From assembly GCF_946479755.1 (NCBI RefSeq), contig NZ_CAMLHC010000001.1:62001-126000 (forward strand): a DNA stretch of 64,000 nucleotides, in the 5' to 3' direction. Below, piece by piece: positions 60,004 to 64,000 of this stretch (positions within the stretch are counted from its first letter, which is position 1; each line of letters begins with the position of its first letter). The notes under the pieces were generated by a model. That model was not told where the DNA came from. It saw only the letters and a program-made list of their open reading frames with translations, and ran no database searches. Origin of the DNA: an uncultured Chitinophaga sp. (lineage in GTDB: Bacteria; Bacteroidota; Bacteroidia; Chitinophagales; Chitinophagaceae). A program made the position numbers and the translations under genes.

Positions 60004-60447
60004 TTAACTGACAGTAAAAAACCGGTACCGGAGGTCCAGGCTCTCGACTACGATGGAACTGGTTTCTGCGTTCAGTTCCGTAATGGACCATTTTTTAGGC
60101 CAGGCCTGCGAAATGTTCCAGGTACGGATCGGTTCATGCTCATTGTTGAGCAGGGTGATGACGATATCGGAGGGGGTGAACTCCCTGTCCTGAAAAGCTT
60201 TCATGCACCACTCGAATATTTTCGAGTCTGTCAGCAGCATGCCTCTTTTAAGGGTGAGGTCGGGGTATTTGGTCCTGACCGGCAGGGTATGTTCAAACCT
60301 GTTTTCGCCGCCTTCCTTGACCGTTTCGGTTTCATATTCCACCGTGAGACCGGTGACGGCCTGGAAGCGGGTGTCGTTATCACTTTTGCCGAGGCCGGTA
60401 AATTCCACTTTGAAGTGAAACCCTACCGGCGGGTAGTAACCAGCCAT
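60004..60447 (-). CDS. eCIS tube protein, gp19/Hcp-like (second copy)
   Basis: A 147-residue tube-type protein. VGFHFKVEFTG, TRFQAVTGLTVEYETETVKEGGENRFEHTLPVRTKYPDLTLKRGML and VVESLDLRYRFF match the T4 gp19-like fold. It differs in sequence from the first copy (60482-60913) and has a longer loop after the first strand. In eCIS, paralogous tube proteins form the end ring next to the hub (Cis5-like), while the more abundant copy forms the main tube. It starts 34 bases after the first tube gene. Confidence 0.85.
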   Translation of the reverse strand: MAGYYPPVGFHFKVEFTGLGKSDNDTRFQAVTGLTVEYETETVKEGGENRFEHTLPVRTKYPDLTLKRGMLLTDSKIFEWCMKAFQDREFTPSDIVITLLNNEHEPIRTWNISQAWPKKWSITELNAETSSIVVESLDLRYRFFTVS

Positions 60448-60481
60448 AAAGAATATCGGGATTTACGAATGTGAAATTTGG

Positions 60482-60913
60482 TTATTTAACCAGGCTGATA
60501 CCTTCGTGTGCGATTTCTATTGTTTCTACCGCCACTTCGTTGGCATCTGCTTTCAGGTCGCTGGCCTGTACCTTCACAGGGAAGGCGTTGAGCACGGACC
60601 AGGTGAATACCGGCTGATGCACTTCATTCAGCAGTTTGATGGTGATGGTGCGTCTTTCTATTTTGCCGAGGTTGTTGACTTCCTTGAACCAGTCGAAGTA
60701 TTCGGTTTTATTGGGGAAGGTGCCGCGTTTCATGGTGATGTTACTGCTTTTCTGCAGGCCGGGCATTTTCACCTTGTTATAGTCTTTGCTTTGTCCTTCG
60801 CGGTATTCGATGACGTCTACCTGTCTGTCGAGCCCTGTTACTTCTGTGAAGCCGATGGTCGTATCTCCCCATTTGACTTCGAAATGAAATTTAGGAATTG
60901 GATATTCAGCCAT
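60482..60913 (-). CDS. eCIS main tube protein, gp19/Hcp-like
   Basis: A 143-residue tube protein. PKFHFEVKWGDTTIGFTEVTGLDRQVDVIEYREGQ, ITMKRGTFPNKTEYFDWFKEV, then VAVETIEIAHEGISLVK give the four strands and helix of the gp19/Hcp fold. It assembles hexamer rings stacked inside the sheath. It follows directly after the sheath gene (31 bases), the normal order, and is expected to be the most abundant tube component. Confidence 0.9.
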   Translation of the reverse strand: MAEYPIPKFHFEVKWGDTTIGFTEVTGLDRQVDVIEYREGQSKDYNKVKMPGLQKSSNITMKRGTFPNKTEYFDWFKEVNNLGKIERRTITIKLLNEVHQPVFTWSVLNAFPVKVQASDLKADANEVAVETIEIAHEGISLVK

Positions 60914-60944
60914 TGTGATAAAGTTTTATTGGTGAGAAGATAGA

Positions 60945-62864
60945 TTAAGCCTGTGGCAGGATATGGGAGAAGCGCAGGATGATGAATTCCGCGGGTCTTA
61001 CAGCAGCCATGCCTATTTCGACGATCATGAAGCCGTTGAGGATGTCCTGGGCGGTCATGGTTTTGCCGAGGCCTACTGCCACATAAAATGCCTTATCGGG
61101 GGTGGCGCCTTGCAGGGCTCCCTGGCGCCAGAGGGTAAGCAGGAAATTTTCGATCATGGCCTGCACCCTTACCCAGGTATTGGCATCGTTAGGTTCGAAC
61201 ACAAACTGCAGGGTGGCCTTTTTAGTGCTTTCTTCCACCATATTGAAGAAGCGTCTTACGCTGACATAGCGCCATTCGTTGTCGTTGCCGGCGAGGGTGC
61301 GGGCGCCGTATACGAGGGTGCCTTTGCCGGTGAAGGCGCGGATAGCATTGATGGATTTGCCGGACACCACGTCTACGTTGAGCTGATTGAGTTCGCTGTT
61401 GGAGTAGATGAAGTCGGGTGTGCCGAGGATACTGACGTTGGCCGGTGCTTTCCATACGCCCCGGGCATTGTCCACCTGCGCATATACGCCGGCGATGGAG
61501 CCGCTGGGAGGCAGTGCCATGCTGGTATTGTTGATACCTGCGATGATGCTTTTGAACAGCGGGAATCCGGCGGCGAGGGCATCGTTTTTCGCTTTCTCCA
61601 GGATGGAGGCGGCGTCGAGGATACCTGCCTGTATGGTGCTTTGGATGGCGTAGAATTCATTTTGCACCAGCGGGATGACACTGAGCATTTTTGCTTTTTC
61701 GGTGGGACCGGTGAGGACGTTGTTGGCGGTACCTGCGGCGCCCAGTACGCCGCCCCAGTTGGCGGTGGCGGTGCCGGAAAAAGTTTGCGTGGTGTATCCT
61801 GCGGTGGGAAGTGCTTTCAGATCAGCCTGGTAGTTGATCAGGTTGGTGTAGCGGTCTTTAAGCGCGATCACCGTATTTTTCAGGTTCGTCACCATGTCCG
61901 CATTTTTAAGCGTGGCGGCGGTGTCGAGGGTGTTAACGGTATTGGCGATGTCCAGCAGGTATTTAAAGACGTCCTGCAGGTCGGCGGCAGTGCCGCTGAG
62001 GACGAACTTATTCACCTTTTTATTGAAGAGGCTGTCCAGGCTTTCTGTGGCGAGCAGCGTAGTGAATTCCTGCTTGATTTTTTTACTGTCGGCCGCCAGG
62101 TTGTCCAGGTCGTCGATCACTTTTTGCACGTTGGTATCAGGCGTAAAGTTTTTGAGGGAGGCAATGAGCACGCCGGCTTTTTTGATTTTGCCGACCATAT
62201 CGGCGTAGAGGATGTTTTTGTCGAGGGCTACCTGCACCCAGGGCGTATAGGCCATCCCGTATTTGAGGTTGTTGATACCTATTTTATCGCGGAATTCGGT
62301 GCCCTGTACGTCGGTCCTCTTGAGGTCGAAGAGGCCTACGCGGTCTTTCAGGTCTTCGCATTGTTTGAGTGTGGACACCTGCAGGTCGTAGAGGGCGGTG
62401 CCGGCGAGGGTGGCGGCATCGGGGAAGAGGAGGATGGTAGGCTCATCGTATTTAACGAGGGCGTCGATGCCTTTCTGAATATCGTTTTGTACCGGTGCGC
62501 CGGCGGTGTAGAGGCCTACGGACACTATGTAGCAGTCGCCTCCGCCGTTGGCGTAGAACAGTCGGAGGGAATCATAGAGGAACCACTGGTAGTCTACTTT
62601 TGCACTGGAGAACTGGTTGTTGAGGTCGAGTTGTACTTCGGTGACAACAGGTTTGGCGGCGCCGCCGAAATACAGCTGGTAGTCGGCGATAGAGCCGATG
62701 CGGGTCGGTGTATTGAGCAGGTCGCCGGGGCTCAGCATGTCTGCTTTTTCCGTATACCCGATAAATGCCGGGATCGCTGTTTCCACCGCTGCAATGGAAG
62801 GCGGAAACTTGGGCACTTCGTCTATATAAACGCCGGGTGTTTTGATGGCAGTTAAATTGAGCAT
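60945..62864 (-). CDS. eCIS sheath protein (Cis2)
   Basis: A 639-residue contractile sheath protein. The N-terminus KTPGVYIDEVPKFPPSIAAVETAIPAFIGYTEKA and the C-terminal domain NEWRYVSVRRFFNMVEESTKKATLQFVFEPND ... GALQGATPDKAFYVAVG ... GMAAVRPAEFIILRFSHI are signature ends that handshake with neighbouring subunits. Residues about 210-440 form a helical, variable surface domain (VQKVIDDLDNLAADSKKIKQE ... ). It makes the outer tube that shortens on firing. Only one sheath gene is in the window. Confidence 0.95.
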   Translation of the reverse strand: MLNLTAIKTPGVYIDEVPKFPPSIAAVETAIPAFIGYTEKADMLSPGDLLNTPTRIGSIADYQLYFGGAAKPVVTEVQLDLNNQFSSAKVDYQWFLYDSLRLFYANGGGDCYIVSVGLYTAGAPVQNDIQKGIDALVKYDEPTILLFPDAATLAGTALYDLQVSTLKQCEDLKDRVGLFDLKRTDVQGTEFRDKIGINNLKYGMAYTPWVQVALDKNILYADMVGKIKKAGVLIASLKNFTPDTNVQKVIDDLDNLAADSKKIKQEFTTLLATESLDSLFNKKVNKFVLSGTAADLQDVFKYLLDIANTVNTLDTAATLKNADMVTNLKNTVIALKDRYTNLINYQADLKALPTAGYTTQTFSGTATANWGGVLGAAGTANNVLTGPTEKAKMLSVIPLVQNEFYAIQSTIQAGILDAASILEKAKNDALAAGFPLFKSIIAGINNTSMALPPSGSIAGVYAQVDNARGVWKAPANVSILGTPDFIYSNSELNQLNVDVVSGKSINAIRAFTGKGTLVYGARTLAGNDNEWRYVSVRRFFNMVEESTKKATLQFVFEPNDANTWVRVQAMIENFLLTLWRQGALQGATPDKAFYVAVGLGKTMTAQDILNGFMIVEIGMAAVRPAEFIILRFSHILPQA

Positions 62865-62899
62865 GTGATGGGGTTTAAGATGTGATGGTTATAAAAAGT

Positions 62900-63454
62900 T
62901 TATTGTTCGAATAGCAGGGTGAATTTGCTGTTGGGCGTTCCTTTCTGGTATTTGAGTTTACCGCCGGGGTCCAGCAGGTCGTAGTTGCCGGGGCCGCGGA
63001 TGATATTGATCTCAATGTAGCCGAAGAGCCTTTCGTTGTCGGTAGGAGCGGCTACGGTGACCGTTTGTTTGGAAATGTCAGGATAGGTGCTGCCGTTGGC
63101 TTTGGCCACGGCATTACCGAATACATATCTTCCTTCCTTTGCGCCCACGAGGAAGTGGGCGTCCAGTTTGGTATGCGCTGCAACGACCGGAATAAATGTA
63201 AACCCTATCCTGATGTTTGTATAGCTGAGATCACAAACCGGGTCTTTGTCGGCCTTGATGGCCGTGGCCAGCCGCAGGCCGCCGTTGAAGGGGCGGACGA
63301 CCAGTTTTTTATCGTCGAGTTGCCGCAGCGTGTCGTCGTCGGGGTACCACTGCATCCATTCCGTTACCGGCATGGAGGGCTGCGCGGCGGTCACATACTG
63401 GTGTGACAGGGCTATTTCGCAAACATGCTGATAAGCTACAGAAATATTTTCCAT
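62900..63454 (-). CDS. eCIS-linked protein of unknown function
   Basis: A 184-residue protein started at the ATG giving MENISVAYQHVCEI; a TTG three codons earlier abuts the DUF4255 stop. It is beta-rich, with LDDKKLVVRPFNGGLRLATAIKADKD and YIEINIIRGPGNYDLLDPG. I do not recognise a family. Position between the DUF4255 terminator protein and the sheath suggests a cap-adaptor or collar protein, as described for AlgoCIS-type particles; this is inference. No cysteine cluster or catalytic pattern is visible. Confidence 0.6.
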   Translation of the reverse strand: MENISVAYQHVCEIALSHQYVTAAQPSMPVTEWMQWYPDDDTLRQLDDKKLVVRPFNGGLRLATAIKADKDPVCDLSYTNIRIGFTFIPVVAAHTKLDAHFLVGAKEGRYVFGNAVAKANGSTYPDISKQTVTVAAPTDNERLFGYIEINIIRGPGNYDLLDPGGKLKYQKGTPNSKFTLLFEQ

Positions 63455-63463
63455 CAGAGACAA

Positions 63464-64000
63464 TCACTTTTTAGGGTCAATAACACTGAATTTTCCGGTG
63501 ATGGTTTCGATCACGCCGTCGCCCGTTACCACATTGCTGTTATGTAATTCAATCACGCGCATCACATACATGACGCTGGGATATACTTTACCGCCGAGGA
63601 TGGCCCAGAGGTGGTTCATTTCCTCGAATGACGGGGAGTACATGTTCAGCACCACCCGGTAGTCTGTGCCGTTATAGTTGGTGGAAAACTGGTTTTGTCC
63701 GTGAATGAAACGGATAATTTTCCCGATATCTGATACCGCATCCTTGTAGGTGCTTTTCCGCGAGCTGAAAAGAATGTAGGCATTGAGGAATACATAGGGG
63801 TTGAAGTATTCGGTTTTCAGCGTGGCGTTGTTCACCCGGGAGTAAGCCGTGTTTTTTAAGGAGGGTTCTTCTTTCAGGTTCACAAGCGTGAGCAGTACGG
63901 ACGGCGCTGCATTGCCCGGACTGGCGATGTTGCCCAGATCGAAGTCCCCGCCCGCAAATTGCGGTGTGAGGCTATCCCTGATGATGGTCAGTATTTCGGT
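63464..64000 (-). CDS. DUF4255 eCIS terminator protein (Cis16-like; start outside window)
   Basis: The C-terminal part of a DUF4255 protein; the frame stays open to the window edge at 64000 (TEILTIIRDSLTPQFAGGDF ... SVLLTLVNLKEEPSLKN), and by family comparison only a few N-terminal residues are missing. The next part is YFNPYVFLNAYILFSSRKSTYKDAVSDIGKIIRFIHGQ and YSPSFEEMNHLWAILGGKVYPSVMYVMRVIELHNS, all typical of the Pvc16-like domain. It ends the sheath-tube distal to the baseplate in related systems. The upstream genes of the operon lie outside the window. Confidence 0.9.
   Translation of the reverse strand, partial: TEILTIIRDSLTPQFAGGDFDLGNIASPGNAAPSVLLTLVNLKEEPSLKNTAYSRVNNATLKTEYFNPYVFLNAYILFSSRKSTYKDAVSDIGKIIRFIHGQNQFSTNYNGTDYRVVLNMYSPSFEEMNHLWAILGGKVYPSVMYVMRVIELHNSNVVTGDGVIETITGKFSVIDPKK

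Noticed and set aside
60963..62855. A 630-codon plus-strand frame opposite the sheath gene.
   Set aside because: Antisense shadow; the sheath protein is certain from both ends.
40019..64000. A prophage or a type VI secretion system.
   Set aside because: No capsid, terminase, portal, integrase or lysis gene, and no TssJ/L/M membrane complex or ClpV. DUF4157, tape measure of the CIS type, DUF4255 and AAA+ ATPase point to an eCIS.
1..64000. tRNA, rRNA, CRISPR arrays and insertion sequences.
   Set aside because: I found no cloverleaf, no regularly spaced direct repeats and no transposase-like protein.

Overview
The window comes from a Bacteroidota genome, most likely Chitinophagaceae and Chitinophaga-like. 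The signs are sigma-A promoters of the TTG-N18-20-TAnnTTTG type with almost no leader (for example before 18096), LytS/LytTR signalling, DUF3347 and DUF5908 proteins, a Bacteroidota-style copper island, and an extracellular contractile injection system (eCIS). Genes are densely packed and no insertion sequence, tRNA, rRNA or CRISPR array was seen. Family names come from reading the proteins by eye; no search was run.

Region 1 (1-11.3 kb) is a tellurium-resistance-type (Ter) stress cluster in two converging operons. The plus-strand operon encodes three tandem von Willebrand A proteins (the first cut by the window edge), an AIM24-like protein, a PP2C phosphatase, a Ser/Thr kinase-like protein and a TerC-type membrane protein. 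The minus-strand operon encodes a HAD hydrolase, a phosphoribosyltransferase-like protein, two TerD proteins, TelA and an unknown 320-aa protein. This matches the described TerY-P triad (vWA, phosphatase, kinase) beside the TerD/TelA/PRTase/HAD module. Upstream of the minus-strand operon is a well-formed TPP riboswitch with a terminator but no recognisable thiamine gene.

Region 2 (11.9-33 kb) is mixed chromosomal content: dodecin, tandem universal stress protein, a twin-arginine TIM-barrel protein, AraC and HxlR regulators, a GMC oxidoreductase, a hybrid operon of two SDR-fold enzymes with a LytS/LytTR two-component pair, a cystathionine gamma-synthase-type enzyme, a SUKH protein, a macro-domain protein, DoxX, a lactonase and a steroid-5-alpha-reductase-like/epimerase pair. 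A C-terminal scrap of a glyoxalase-like (VOC) gene remains at 28.74-28.82 kb.

Region 3 (33-40 kb) is a copper island, all on the minus strand: AraC-type regulator, CopA P-type ATPase, ferredoxin-reductase-like flavoprotein, CopZ, DUF3347 protein and a multicopper oxidase fused to a CopB-like barrel. Three promoters in it carry the same two-part AT-rich sequence (half-sites 21 bp apart), each exactly 21 bp before a -7 element. This is a strong candidate operator for the local AraC protein.

Region 4 (40-64 kb, minus strand, continuing past the window) is an eCIS operon: DUF4255 terminator protein, an unknown 184-aa protein, sheath, two tube proteins, DUF5908, LysM hub protein, VgrG-like spike, gp25, two large baseplate proteins, a 1084-aa cysteine-rich protein that may be a fibre, tape measure, a 1120-aa DUF4157 cargo, a small protein and an AAA+ ATPase. 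The most notable reading is that the cargo ends in an Ntox15-like domain with an HxxD motif (the Tde DNase type), and the next gene looks like a GAD-like/DUF1851 (Tdi1) immunity protein. A Tde/Tdi-type antibacterial toxin-immunity pair would thus sit inside an eCIS rather than a type VI secretion locus.
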